This document shows, piece after piece, positions 43,116 to 52,900 of a stretch of DNA of 58,884 bases. How positions within the stretch are numbered: position 1 is the first letter of the stretch; every line of letters starts with the position of its first letter. Location: positions 1 to 58,884 of the forward strand of contig JACKOW010000021.1 in NCBI GenBank assembly GCA_024234055.1. Reading direction: 5' to 3'. Source of the DNA: Rhodanobacteraceae bacterium. GTDB taxonomy: Bacteria; Pseudomonadota; Gammaproteobacteria; Xanthomonadales; SZUA-5. The position numbers and the translations under genes were made by a program. A model generated the notes under the pieces. The model searched no databases. It saw nothing but the letters and a program-made list of their open reading frames with translations, and was not told the DNA's origin.

Positions 43116-45146
43116 TCAGCGGCGACGCAGCCACACGCCCGCCAGCGTCAGCACGCCCAGCAACAGGACCAGGCGCGCGAGGGCATCGATCGCCGGCACC
43201 GGCAGCGCATCCGGCGGCGGCGTGCCGAACAGCGGCAGTGCGCTCGCCAGCGCCGCGAGGCCAGCCTCGTGGCCGATCACCCGCCCGGGAAAATCATCAT
43301 AAGCCGGATGAATGCCGCCGTAGATACGCGAGATACCGGCTTCGTCGGAGGCGTCGTAGTAGGTCGCCCACTGCAAGCGGGTGGTCTGGGCCGGCCCATA
43401 CTCGAAAGCCAGATGGAAGCGACCGTTGCCGCCAGCATCGGCGACAAATTCCCCCAGGCCACCGGGGAAGTAGGGGGTACCGGTGAAGGCGGTCAGGACT
43501 TCGGCACCAGCACGGCTGAAACCGCTGTGCCCGGAGGTGTAACCGGCGAACGGCGGCGTGACGAAACTGCGTTTCTGGTAGGGGATCCAGTCGACGGCGC
43601 GGATCCAGCCTACACCGCCGTGCTGGGTGAGTGGATCGGCCGGATGGCCAAGCCAGGCGTGGATGGCGATCTCGCCAACATGCCCTGCCAGGTGGGCATG
43701 GCGCTGGCCCGGCGCGCTGGAGGCCGTGGTGATCAGCTCCACCAGTCCATCCTCCAGCGGCAGACCGTTGACATGGTAGGAGGGCAAGGCCGGATTGCTG
43801 GATTGTCCCAGGCTGCCCATTTCGCGGATCAGCGTGATCGGACGCGCGGAGTCGTACTTGCGCTTGACCTCCCAGGTGGCGATGGCGGTGTCATGCAGGG
43901 CGCCATTGAGCGTGAGATAGAGCTTGATGTCCCAGTCCAGGTCACTCAGCACGGGTCCGTTGCCGCCAATGCGCTTGACCGTGGCCGGGTGGTCCGAAAC
44001 TTCGTTGGCGATCTCGTTCCAGTGCCCCGGCGGCGTACTCGACAGCGGGCCGTCAGCCCAGAATTCGCTCAGCACCCGGCCCCAATCACCGCGCAGCACG
44101 AAATTGTCGGCGTAAGGCTGCCCGGTGGCGGGATTCAGCGGGTGGCCTTGACCGTTGTTGCTGCCGAGCGTGCTGTTGCCGACCAGCCGCGGCGAGATGT
44201 TGATCTGCACGCCATCGTCCGGGTCCAGGCGGCCGCTGAAGCGGATCAGGCTGAGCACATCCTGGCGTAGCTGGGCATCACCGATGCCACCCAGCTTGGG
44301 TTGCGGACCTGGGTCGAGGTAGGTGGCGTTCGGGGCCGGGCGCACCAGCGCAAAGGGCGTGACCAGACTCCAGTGCGGCGTCAGAAAATTCTGCACCCCC
44401 GGCGCACCGGGAGGAATCAGGGGTTGCCAGGCATTGATGTCGACCAGACCACCAGTACCGGGCAGTTGCACCAGCATCGGGCTGTTGACCGGGAAATAGA
44501 AGGTGGTGTCCAGGTAGCTGTTCTGCTGGTTGGAGTGATCCTGCAGGCCGAAGGCAATGATCGCCGCGCCAATCCGGTTACCGATGGCCTGCGGACTGTT
44601 GCCAGTGGTGCCGGTATTCGCCGGGTCCTGCCCCAGCGCTTGCATGCAGGCTGCGAAGGAGGCCAGCGAGCTGCTCGCCCCCGGCGAGCCGCTGAAGCGG
44701 TTGACCAGCACGCGATAGGCAGCGTGGCTGATGGCAATCTCGCGATTGGACTGTGGCTGCCCGAAGGCTGCCGCGGATTCGTCGAACCGCCAGGCGCTGG
44801 CCTCGGGCGCATAGGCCGCCCAGGCCTCGTACATGGCCAGCGAAACGTGGAACAGGTTACGCGCATGCACCGTGGGCCGCGGTGCGTCCAGACGAATCGC
44901 GGCCAGGGTCTGCTCGTTCCAGTTGCGTGCCACCGTCTGGGCCAAGCTGCAGACTGCCGCCATCTTGTCGGCGCTGTGACGTGCTGGCGGCAGCTGCAAG
45001 GGCGGCAGTGGGGCGGCGAGGCCCAGGCTGCCAGCCAGCAGGCTCAGGGTCAGCAGGCCGGCCTGGACCAGTCTTGCATGTGAACGACGAAGGCGCGCTC
45101 CGCCCTTGATCCTGGAAGTTTGGGTTGACTGCATCTTGGATCTCAT
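43116..45146 (-). CDS. Vanadium-dependent haloperoxidase-type secreted protein (PAP2 fold)
   Basis: A ~676-aa exported protein of the vanadium-haloperoxidase/PAP2 superfamily. The signal peptide ends LLAGSLGLAAP. Active-site-like motifs include KYDSARPITLIREM, with GHVGEIAIHAWLGHPADP nearby, PPFAGYTSGHSGFSRAGAEVL (phosphate/vanadate-binding GHS loop) and GRVIGHEAG near the C-terminus. The last residues VPAIDALARLVLLLGVLTLAGVW-LRRR resemble an IPTL-CTERM-like sorting tail (hydrophobic helix then RRR). Upstream, an ATG at 45239 overlaps the preceding gene's stop (ATGA), and would give a ~31-residue longer N-terminus; I prefer ATG 45146 for its standard signal peptide. Substrate is unknown. Confidence 0.8.
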   Translation of the reverse strand: MRSKMQSTQTSRIKGGARLRRSHARLVQAGLLTLSLLAGSLGLAAPLPPLQLPPARHSADKMAAVCSLAQTVARNWNEQTLAAIRLDAPRPTVHARNLFHVSLAMYEAWAAYAPEASAWRFDESAAAFGQPQSNREIAISHAAYRVLVNRFSGSPGASSSLASFAACMQALGQDPANTGTTGNSPQAIGNRIGAAIIAFGLQDHSNQQNSYLDTTFYFPVNSPMLVQLPGTGGLVDINAWQPLIPPGAPGVQNFLTPHWSLVTPFALVRPAPNATYLDPGPQPKLGGIGDAQLRQDVLSLIRFSGRLDPDDGVQINISPRLVGNSTLGSNNGQGHPLNPATGQPYADNFVLRGDWGRVLSEFWADGPLSSTPPGHWNEIANEVSDHPATVKRIGGNGPVLSDLDWDIKLYLTLNGALHDTAIATWEVKRKYDSARPITLIREMGSLGQSSNPALPSYHVNGLPLEDGLVELITTASSAPGQRHAHLAGHVGEIAIHAWLGHPADPLTQHGGVGWIRAVDWIPYQKRSFVTPPFAGYTSGHSGFSRAGAEVLTAFTGTPYFPGGLGEFVADAGGNGRFHLAFEYGPAQTTRLQWATYYDASDEAGISRIYGGIHPAYDDFPGRVIGHEAGLAALASALPLFGTPPPDALPVPAIDALARLVLLLGVLTLAGVWLRRR

Positions 45147-45235
45147 GGGAGTCAGATTCTCTTGAAGGTCCGGCAACTGAACCGTCACAGCGACAGAATC
45201 GATTAAACGGTTCTGAGGGGACATCGCGGACAGCG

Positions 45236-46813
45236 TCATTCGAAGCCGCTGCGAAACACCTGCGCCACCGCAGGGTGCTGATGGGCGTGGTACTGATCGG
45301 CCGCCATCGTGCCCAGATTCTCCTGGGTGCCATCGGGCCAGCGCACCCGCACCTGCGCCTCGGTGTAATTGCCGAGGCCAAAGTGAAGGACTTTCTCATG
45401 GCTCGAACCGCGCGCCTCGCCCGCGCGCATCTCGCGCATCTGAACGGCGCCGTCGGCGGTTTCCACGGTGACGATGGTACCGATACCGTCCCGGTTCACG
45501 GCGCCGCCGCCGGTGAGGGTGAAAGCCATCCAGTGGCCCGTGCCCGCGGTCACGTTACGGTAGAACTCATAGCCATTGTTCCAGTGACCAACGGCCAGGT
45601 CGGTACGACCATCGCGGTCAAAGTCGATGCGCGCCGCCGGCTGCGTGGGCTTGTTCTCGTCGATGCCGCTACCGACGCTGACCACCTGAAAGACCCCAGC
45701 TCCCATGTTGCGGAAGACCTGGTCGCGATCGCTGGTGGTCGAGAAGCTGCCACTGCCACAGGCCAGATAGGCATCCTCCCAGCCATCGTTGTCGAAATCA
45801 CTGAAGATGGTGCTCCAGCCGACGCCGTAGTGGTTCAGCGGTGACAATGGATCTTCGGTGAAATGCAGGGGACTGCGGCTGTCACCCTGCAGAAAGTGCT
45901 GGGTATCGATACTGGAAAAATACATGTCCCAGATGCCATCGCGATCAACATCACCCACGGCAATGCCCATGCCGAAGGGCGTCTGATTGGCGCCGCTCGC
46001 AGCCGCGCGTTCGCTGAAGCACCAGCCGCCGCACCCTGGACCATCGTTGTGCCACAGCACGTTGCCCAGCTGCTTGTCGTTGACCACGTAGATATCGGCG
46101 CGTCCATCGCCATCAAGATCGGAGATCACCGCCGCCAACGCCGTCCGTCCGAGCTTGGCGATGTCTGCCGGCGCGAACTGGCTGGTGACCTGCGTCCAGC
46201 TGCCGTTGCCGTTGTTGAGCACGATGCGATCAAGGTTATCCGGATTGCCGAGGTCGGGCGTATCGGACGTGGGATACACGCCAATGAAAATGTCGAGCAG
46301 TCCATCGTTGTTCAGATCACCCCAGGCCACTGCATCGGTGCGCGCAGAATTGGCGCCTGGCGCGTTGTGATCCAGTTCCGCCGGCGTCACATCCACGAAG
46401 ACCTGTCCCTGCTGGGTGTTGCGGAACAGGTAGTTCTTCTGGTCGCGGCAACCCACATACAGGTCGGGCCAGCCGTCATTGTCGTAGTCGGCGGCCGCGG
46501 TTACGCTGCAGCGGGTACCAGGCAGTGTGGCGTTGACCGCGGCGCTCTCGGTGAACTGGCCATTGCCCTGGTTGAAGAACAGCCGATTCGGCAAGAGATA
46601 GCCGGTCACGAAGATATCGGGATAGCCATTGCGGTCGAAATCATCCACGGCCAGGCCACCGGCCGGGATATTGGCCAGAAAGCCGGGTTGAAAGCCGACC
46701 GTCGCCGACAGGTTCTGGAAGGTCTGTGCCGAGGCGCCGGTACCGAGCGCCAGGGTCAGAAGCCCGAGGCAGCAACGATGACGGGACAGCAGACGGAAGG
46801 GATGCATGGTCAA
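45236..46813 (-). CDS. Secreted FG-GAP/VCBS-repeat protein with ASPIC/UnbV C-terminal domain
   Basis: A 525-aa exported protein. After a signal peptide (CCLGLLTLALGTGASA) come about six or seven FG-GAP/VCBS repeats with calcium-binding motifs such as DDFDRNGYPDIF, DYDNDGWPDLYV, DLNNDGLLDIFIG and DLDGDGRADIYV, predicted to form a beta-propeller. The C-terminal ASPIC/UnbV domain is SHEKVLHFGLGNYTEAQVRVRWPDG. It ends RSGFE. Its stop overlaps an ATG of the haloperoxidase-type gene (ATGA), so the two are probably one transcript. Function is unknown; such proteins are extracellular or surface-attached. Confidence 0.82.
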   Translation of the reverse strand: MTMHPFRLLSRHRCCLGLLTLALGTGASAQTFQNLSATVGFQPGFLANIPAGGLAVDDFDRNGYPDIFVTGYLLPNRLFFNQGNGQFTESAAVNATLPGTRCSVTAAADYDNDGWPDLYVGCRDQKNYLFRNTQQGQVFVDVTPAELDHNAPGANSARTDAVAWGDLNNDGLLDIFIGVYPTSDTPDLGNPDNLDRIVLNNGNGSWTQVTSQFAPADIAKLGRTALAAVISDLDGDGRADIYVVNDKQLGNVLWHNDGPGCGGWCFSERAAASGANQTPFGMGIAVGDVDRDGIWDMYFSSIDTQHFLQGDSRSPLHFTEDPLSPLNHYGVGWSTIFSDFDNDGWEDAYLACGSGSFSTTSDRDQVFRNMGAGVFQVVSVGSGIDENKPTQPAARIDFDRDGRTDLAVGHWNNGYEFYRNVTAGTGHWMAFTLTGGGAVNRDGIGTIVTVETADGAVQMREMRAGEARGSSHEKVLHFGLGNYTEAQVRVRWPDGTQENLGTMAADQYHAHQHPAVAQVFRSGFE

Positions 46814-46991
46814 GACTCCAAGCGACGCCGGGCCGGTTCTCCGTGCGGCGGACCTGTCCGAAACAAACCCGATAGCGCCCGCTGGCTGACGTGACCGGCA
46901 TCAAGCAACAAGCCAAGATCATCCGCTCGACCCATCCCGGGGTCAAACGTCGGTCGCATCAAGCGGTTCGCCACCGTCGAAAACCCCGGCC

Positions 46992-48254
46992 TCAATGCTC
47001 GCGCGGCAGCAGCCGCGAAATGGTGGTGCCCTGCACCAGCAAGGAAAACAGCACCACGGCATAGGTGGCCATCAGCAACTGTTCGCGGATCGGCCCCGGC
47101 GGCAGTGACAGTGCCAGGGCCACTGAAATGCCGCCACGCAAGCCACCCCAGGTGAGGATGCGCACGGTGCGCACCGGGAACTGGCGGCGCAGGCGGAACA
47201 GGGCGATGGGTCCGCCTACGCTGATGAATCGAGCCAGCAGCACCACCGGAATCAGCACCAGGCCGGCCAGCAGGAATTGGCCATTGAAGGTCAGCACCAG
47301 CACCTCGATGCCGATCAGCAGGAACAGCACCGCATTCAGAATCTCGTCGATCAGCTCCCAGAACTCGTCCAGCCGCTCGCGGGTCTGTGCGGACATGGCC
47401 AGGCTGCGCCCCTGATTGCCGATGAACAAGCCGGCCACCACGATGGCAATGGGAGCGGATACATGCAGCCTGAAGGCCAGGGCGTATCCGCCCATGACCA
47501 GCGCCAGCGACAGCAGCACCTCGACATCATACTTGTCCACTGATTTCAGCAGGTGGAAGCCAACCCAGCCCAGCGCCAGACCAAAGATCACGCCACCGAC
47601 CGCCTCCATCAGGAACAGCTTGCCGATGCCCTCGACGCTGGCCGGCGCTGCACCGCTGGCGATGCCGAGCAGGACGATGAACACCACCACGCCCACGCCG
47701 TCGTTGAACAGGGATTCGCCGGCGATCTTGATCTCCAGCGCCTTGGGCGCGCCCAATTGTTTCAGTGTGGCCAGCACGGCAATCGGATCGGTGGGCGAGA
47801 TCAGCGCACCGAACACCAGGCACCAGATCAACGGAATCGGAATGCCGATGAGGCTGAACACCAGCCAGGCACCGAATCCGACCAGGGCCGTGGATATCAG
47901 CACGCCGACACTGGCCAGCGCCCCGACCACCCACTGGTGCTCGCGCAGCCGGGCCAGATCCACATGCAGCGCCCCGGCGAACAGCAGGAAGCTGAGCATG
48001 CCGTGCAACAGCGCCTCATCGAAATCGATGGCCGCGATCACCTGTTCGACGCCATCGGCCCAGTCGATGCCGAACCAGCGCAATCCGGCCAGCCCGAGCG
48101 ACAGCACCAGACTGATCAACATCACGCCGAGCGTGGTCGGCATCCCCAGCCACCGATGATTGGCCCAGGAAAACAGTGCTGCTGCGGTGATCAGCACGGC
48201 GGCCAGGTCGAATAGGTGCACGTGGATGCTCCGGTCAGCGAGTCCGCCGATCAT
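46992..48254 (-). CDS. Na+/H+ antiporter, CPA1/NhaP type
   Basis: A 420-aa inner-membrane cation/proton antiporter with about 12 hydrophobic helices. Family signatures are the FDEALLHGMLSFLLFAGALHVDL segment and the ion-binding region FGALISPTDPIAVLATLKQLGAPKALEIKIAGESLFNDGVGVVVF, containing the conserved PTDP and GESLFNDG motifs of NhaP/NHE proteins. It exchanges Na+ (or K+) for H+ for pH and salt homeostasis. The last residues are short, with no long cytoplasmic tail. The gene stands alone, upstream of a 178-bp spacer with nothing recognisable. Confidence 0.92.
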   Translation of the reverse strand: MIGGLADRSIHVHLFDLAAVLITAAALFSWANHRWLGMPTTLGVMLISLVLSLGLAGLRWFGIDWADGVEQVIAAIDFDEALLHGMLSFLLFAGALHVDLARLREHQWVVGALASVGVLISTALVGFGAWLVFSLIGIPIPLIWCLVFGALISPTDPIAVLATLKQLGAPKALEIKIAGESLFNDGVGVVVFIVLLGIASGAAPASVEGIGKLFLMEAVGGVIFGLALGWVGFHLLKSVDKYDVEVLLSLALVMGGYALAFRLHVSAPIAIVVAGLFIGNQGRSLAMSAQTRERLDEFWELIDEILNAVLFLLIGIEVLVLTFNGQFLLAGLVLIPVVLLARFISVGGPIALFRLRRQFPVRTVRILTWGGLRGGISVALALSLPPGPIREQLLMATYAVVLFSLLVQGTTISRLLPREH

Positions 48255-48284
48255 AGCGAACCCAACCTGCCTGACGCGGTCTCC

Positions 48285-49520
48285 TCAACCCGAACAGCTG
48301 CGCTGCAAGGGCCCCAGTTCGCGCAGTTCGGGCGGATGCAGGTCACTGGCCCGAATGCGTGCCAGGGCGTCGCAGGCCTGCTGTCGATGGTTGCCCGCTT
48401 CGGCCGCCCGGGCATACAGGATCAGGCTGCCGATATCGGCACGCAGCTGCAGATTTTCCTGCGCCAGCTGCCAGGCGCTGTCGACCTCCCCGAGCTCGAG
48501 GAAATACTCTGCTGCGTGCTGCGCGTAAGCCGCCCGATGTCGCTCCAGCAGTTGCCGGTAGCCACGGCTGGCCGACTCGCGCTCGGCCCGGGCTCGATCG
48601 GGATGGCCGGCGGCTTCCTCGACTCCCGCCAGCGCTGCCCGGTATTCGGGATTGTCGGTCTGCTCGATCACGGCGGCATAGAGCTGTCGGGCTCGATCAT
48701 GACGGCCGAGCAGGAACTCGCATTCGGCCAGATGCTCGGCGGCCAGCGCGTAGTGCGGCAGGCGCGCATGCGCGGCGGCAAAGAATTCACGCGCCTGGGG
48801 GATCTGGTCGTGCCGGAGCAGGGCGATGCCCTGTTGCACATACAACCAGGCCAGCGGCAAGGGATCGACATCCTGATACAGGTCCTGGGCCGCGCGGAAC
48901 CACTGGCCGGCGCCCGCAGGATCTCCCTGGAGCAGGCGCAGGTCGGCGCGGTGTGCCAGTTCGTAGAAGTCGGCGACCGGCTCGGCGGAGCGGGCGAAGT
49001 CATCGGCCAGTTCCTCATATCGACCCTGGGCCATCAGCAGATCCCGTCGGGTGGTGGCCAGGCGTGCTTCATCGGCCCCGGCTCGACGGGCCTGCATCAG
49101 GGCTGCCATCGCCTCTTCGAAGCGGTGAAAGACGGAGAGTGCCGAGGCCAGAATCAGCTGGGCATCGGCGAGGTCGGGATCTTGCCGGGTGGCGCTGGCG
49201 GCCAGCGCCAGTCCGCGCTCGCCGTCACCGAGCTGGCCCAGCACCCGAAAGCGCAGCAGCAGGGCTGCCGCCAGCTGTGCCTGCAGACTCGCGGAGGGCG
49301 TGCTTTCCAGCTGCTTGTCGAGGACTTCGATGCGCGCCTGCAGATTGCCGAGGTAAATGTCCTCGCTGGTCGTCACGCGTTGGCCTGTGGTCAGCGGGTA
49401 ACCGGCGGACAGCAGTGTCGGACGGGTGTCCGCTGGGGTCTGGTCGGGCACGGATGCGCAGGCGCACAGCAAGGCTGCCAGCGCCATGACGACGCAGATG
49501 CGGTTCAATGAATGCTTCAT
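48285..49520 (-). CDS. TPR-repeat lipoprotein
   Basis: A 411-aa lipoprotein: the signal MKHSLNRICVVMALAALLCAC has lipobox LLCAC, then SVPDQTPAD. Many tetratricopeptide-like helical pairs follow, e.g. LADAQLILASALSVFHRFEEAMAALMQARRAG and HYALAAEHLAECEFLLGRHDRARQLYAAV. It ends in a helical segment with a Cys pair (ACDAL...LQRSCSG). The start is set by the lipoprotein signal; AGGATT lies upstream. TPR proteins scaffold protein complexes; the partner here is not evident. The preceding unrelated reading frame up to 49763 is antisense/spacer sequence. Confidence 0.8.
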   Translation of the reverse strand: MKHSLNRICVVMALAALLCACASVPDQTPADTRPTLLSAGYPLTTGQRVTTSEDIYLGNLQARIEVLDKQLESTPSASLQAQLAAALLLRFRVLGQLGDGERGLALAASATRQDPDLADAQLILASALSVFHRFEEAMAALMQARRAGADEARLATTRRDLLMAQGRYEELADDFARSAEPVADFYELAHRADLRLLQGDPAGAGQWFRAAQDLYQDVDPLPLAWLYVQQGIALLRHDQIPQAREFFAAAHARLPHYALAAEHLAECEFLLGRHDRARQLYAAVIEQTDNPEYRAALAGVEEAAGHPDRARAERESASRGYRQLLERHRAAYAQHAAEYFLELGEVDSAWQLAQENLQLRADIGSLILYARAAEAGNHRQQACDALARIRASDLHPPELRELGPLQRSCSG

Positions 49521-49593
49521 CGGGTGGAATCCTGGATCTTGCCAAGGCTGCCCGAAGCGCCCACCTTGTGGCGGCGCTCCGGGCTCGCGTGCG

Positions 49594-49884
49594 TTACAGC
49601 GGCCGACCCAGGAAGGGGAAGTCGCCGAGGAAGACACTGTCATTGGCGACATTGTCGCTGACACCGGGGCCGACGATGACGCCCAGCGAGTCATCGATGA
49701 TGTCTCGGGCCAAGGTGCGGCCACCGCAGTCTGCCAGTCCCAGTTCAACCGCGAGATAGGCATCGCAGTTGGCTTTGGACGTGTCGATCAGCAGGCGGTC
49801 GTCGACCAGTACGCTGGCCAGCGTCGCCGCCGGCAGCAGCGCATTGCCGCTGACGCCGTCCAGGGTACGTTGGCACGCACCCAT
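49594..49884 (-). pseudogene. DUF4331-like C-terminal fragment (probable remnant)
   Basis: A 96-codon frame ending RTLARDIIDDSLGVIVGPGVSDNVANDSVFLGDFPFLGRPL. That pattern (GRT-L-DD-ID ... SD-V-ND ... FL-DFP-FL) is the C-terminal end of DUF4331 proteins, which are normally several hundred residues and secreted. Here only ~75 matching residues remain, with no signal peptide or N-terminal domain, and the histidine-kinase gene begins 90 bp upstream. It may be a truncated remnant left by deletion, or a very short descendant. It could also be a chance similarity, as I judge only by eye. Confidence 0.4.
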
Positions 49885-49974
49885 TTCGCCCTACGTCAAG
49901 AGTGTCACCAATGGATGCAGAATCTTGAACAACTGACCTGTTTTCCGACGAGCGGTACACAAACATGACCCGAA

Positions 49975-52900
49975 TCAGCCAGCCCTGCCCGCCTCCGGCG
50001 TGCGTTTGGGAAAGCGCATCAGGAACTCCGTGCCCTGTCCGGGCTTGCTGCGCAGCTCGATTTCGCCGCCGAGCAACTGCGTCACCAGATTGTGGACCAC
50101 ATGCAGGCCTAGGCCAGAGCCGCCGCTTCCACGCTTGGTGGTAAAGAAAGGATCGAAGGCGTGCGCCGCCACCTCTTCCGGCATCCCCCGACCGTCGTCA
50201 CTGAAGCGCAGCAGCAGCGAGTCACCACTGGACTGGGCGCCGACCCACATATGACCGGGCTGATCGTCGCTGAAGGCGTGTATCTGGGCGTTGTTGATCA
50301 GATTGCTGAGGATCTGGAACAGAGCCCCGGGATAGGAATCCAGCTCGATGCGTTCGGGACAGTCGCAGATCAGGGTATGCGGCGTACGCCGCAGCCCGGG
50401 GCCTAGGGTGGTCTGCACCTCGCGCAGGAAGTCGTCAAGCAGGAAGGTTCGGCGCTGACCACTGGATTGATCGACCGAGACCTGCTTGAAACTGGCGACC
50501 AGTTCACCAGCGCGCTGCAGGCTGTTCTGGATCAGCCGGGCGGCGTCCATGACCTCGGCCTTCCAGCGGCTGAGATCATTGCGGGTGAACCGGTTCTCTT
50601 CGAGCTTGGCGTTGCCGGTGCGCGCCAGTTCGTCCAGATGCGAGGCCGCCGTGATGGCAATGCCGATGGGGGTATTGATCTCGTGCGCAACACCGGCGAC
50701 CAGTTGCCCCAGCGAGGCCATCTTCTCGGCAGCCACCAGTTGTTTCTGGGCACCGCGCAGATCGCTGAGCGCATCTTCGGCACCCGACTTGGCCAGACTG
50801 AGCTCGCGGGTGCGCTTTTCCACCAGCACCTCCAAGGCTTCGGCCCGGGCCTGAACCTTGCGCGTGCGCCAACGCATTCCCAGCCCGATCAGCAACAGCA
50901 ACGCCAGCAGCGCCAGGACGGCAGAGATCGGGCGCTGCCACCAGATCGGCGCCACCGTGACCGGCAGGGACAGGGGCGCAGCACTGAAGCCGCCGGTGTT
51001 GAGATGGGCCCGGACTTCAAGCTGGTAGCTGCCTGGCCACAGATTGTTGTAACTGGCAATCCGCTGACCGGCGTCCACTTCGGTCCAGTCTTCATCCAGA
51101 CCGCGCAAGCGATAGGCATAGTGAATGCTCGCGGGCGCCGAGTAGTCGAGGGCTGCAAATTCGGCCGAGAATCGGCGTTGACCCGAGGCCAGATTCAAGC
51201 CCGGCCCAGGATCCGTCCCCAGGCGGCTGCGACCGTCCACATCGATGCGCGTGAACAGCAGCGGTGGATCAAAACGCCAGGGCGAGAAGCGCTCGGGATC
51301 GACGATCAGCAGCCCGCGGGTGCCGCCGAAGAACAGCAAGCCGGTCGGCCCGATGCTGCCGGAACCGATCTCGACGCTGCCGATGTCGATGCCATCGGCT
51401 ACACCGATGCGCTGGATGCTGTCGCTGCGCGGGTCCACCAGCACCTGCGTGCTCCACAATCGGCCCCGCTGATCCGGCAACATCTGCTGACCGGAGCCGC
51501 GGCTCAGAGCCGAATGTTCCCGGCCATAGCGTTCAAATCGGGGCTGGCCCTGCTGCCAACCGCGCAGACGGGCGATGCCGCGTGGACCGGTCACCCAGAC
51601 CGTGCCGGCGGCGTCCATGCGTATATCGGTCAAGGCACCGAGCGGCCAATCAGTCGGAGCCTCGACCTGATGCAGCCGGTCGCTGCCTTCCGACCACCAG
51701 AGCAGGGCGTTGGGGGTGCTGACCCAGAGATGGCCGTCCGCGTCCGCCAGCAGACTCCAGACGGCGTCGGTAAAGTCCTGATCGAGTTCGGTGCGCAGTC
51801 GCCGGACCGCCCCGGACCTCGGGTCATGGAGCACCAGCGCCGCCTGCATGCCCACCGCCAGCAAACCCGACGGGATCAGCTCCAGCTGCCTTACCGGACC
51901 TCGTGGCAGGCCGGCCAGAGGGGCCGAGAACTGTCCCTTGTCCAGATCCAGGGATTGCACGCCGGCCTGCTGCGTGCCCACCCAGATCGAGCCATCCGAT
52001 GCCCGCTCCAGCGCCCGGATGGTGCCGTCATGCAGGGCTCCCGGCGCCTGCGGATCAGGCGGAAAACGGCGGACGACTCCCTCATCGAGATCGAGCAGGT
52101 CGATGCCGGCGCCGCCCGTGCCGATCAGTACCGTCTGCGCATCCAGCGGCAGCGTGCTCATGACGCTGCCCGCGCTGAGACCCGCCGGATTGGCAGCGCC
52201 GTGCCGAATGCTGCGGAAAGCCGCCGCATTGTGCGGATTGTAGTGCTGCGCGCCGGCACCCCAGGTGCCCAGCCAGATCAGCCCGGAACGATCCCTCAGC
52301 GGCGCCGTCAGACGATCGAGCGTGAGTCCGCCGGGGATGGACAGATCGCTGCGTACCCGCTGGACGATCCGAGGGCTCTTGGCATCCACGATATCGATGC
52401 CGCCGCCATAGGTGTGCACCCAGATCTGTCCGGGGACGGGTTCGGAGAAGCCCGAGATCCACGGATGTCCGGTCCCCTCCGCGCCCGGCAGGAAGCGCTG
52501 CAGACGGCCACTGTCCGGGTCCAGTACCGCCGCGCCGCTGGCCTGGGTGCCAATCCAGATGTGGCCATCGCTGGCCTCGAACAGGGCATAGACGTATTGC
52601 CGGCTGAGGCCTGCCTGATCGTCCTCGGCAGACGCAATATGCTCGAACAGCGGGCTGTCCTTGCGCTTGCGCTGCAGCCCGTTGCCGGTACCTATCCAGA
52701 GATCACCGTGGCGGTCGAACAGCAGGCTGCGCACGGTGTCATGCTGCAGCGCGCCCGAACTGCCCGGATCGGGCCGGAAGGATTCGAAGCGTCCGCTGGC
52801 GTGGTCCCAACGCGCCAGACCCTCCTTGCCAAAGCCGATCCAGACGTCGCCGTTCGGAGCCTCGGCCAGCGCCAGCACCGCCGCGCCTGGCAGACCGCCG

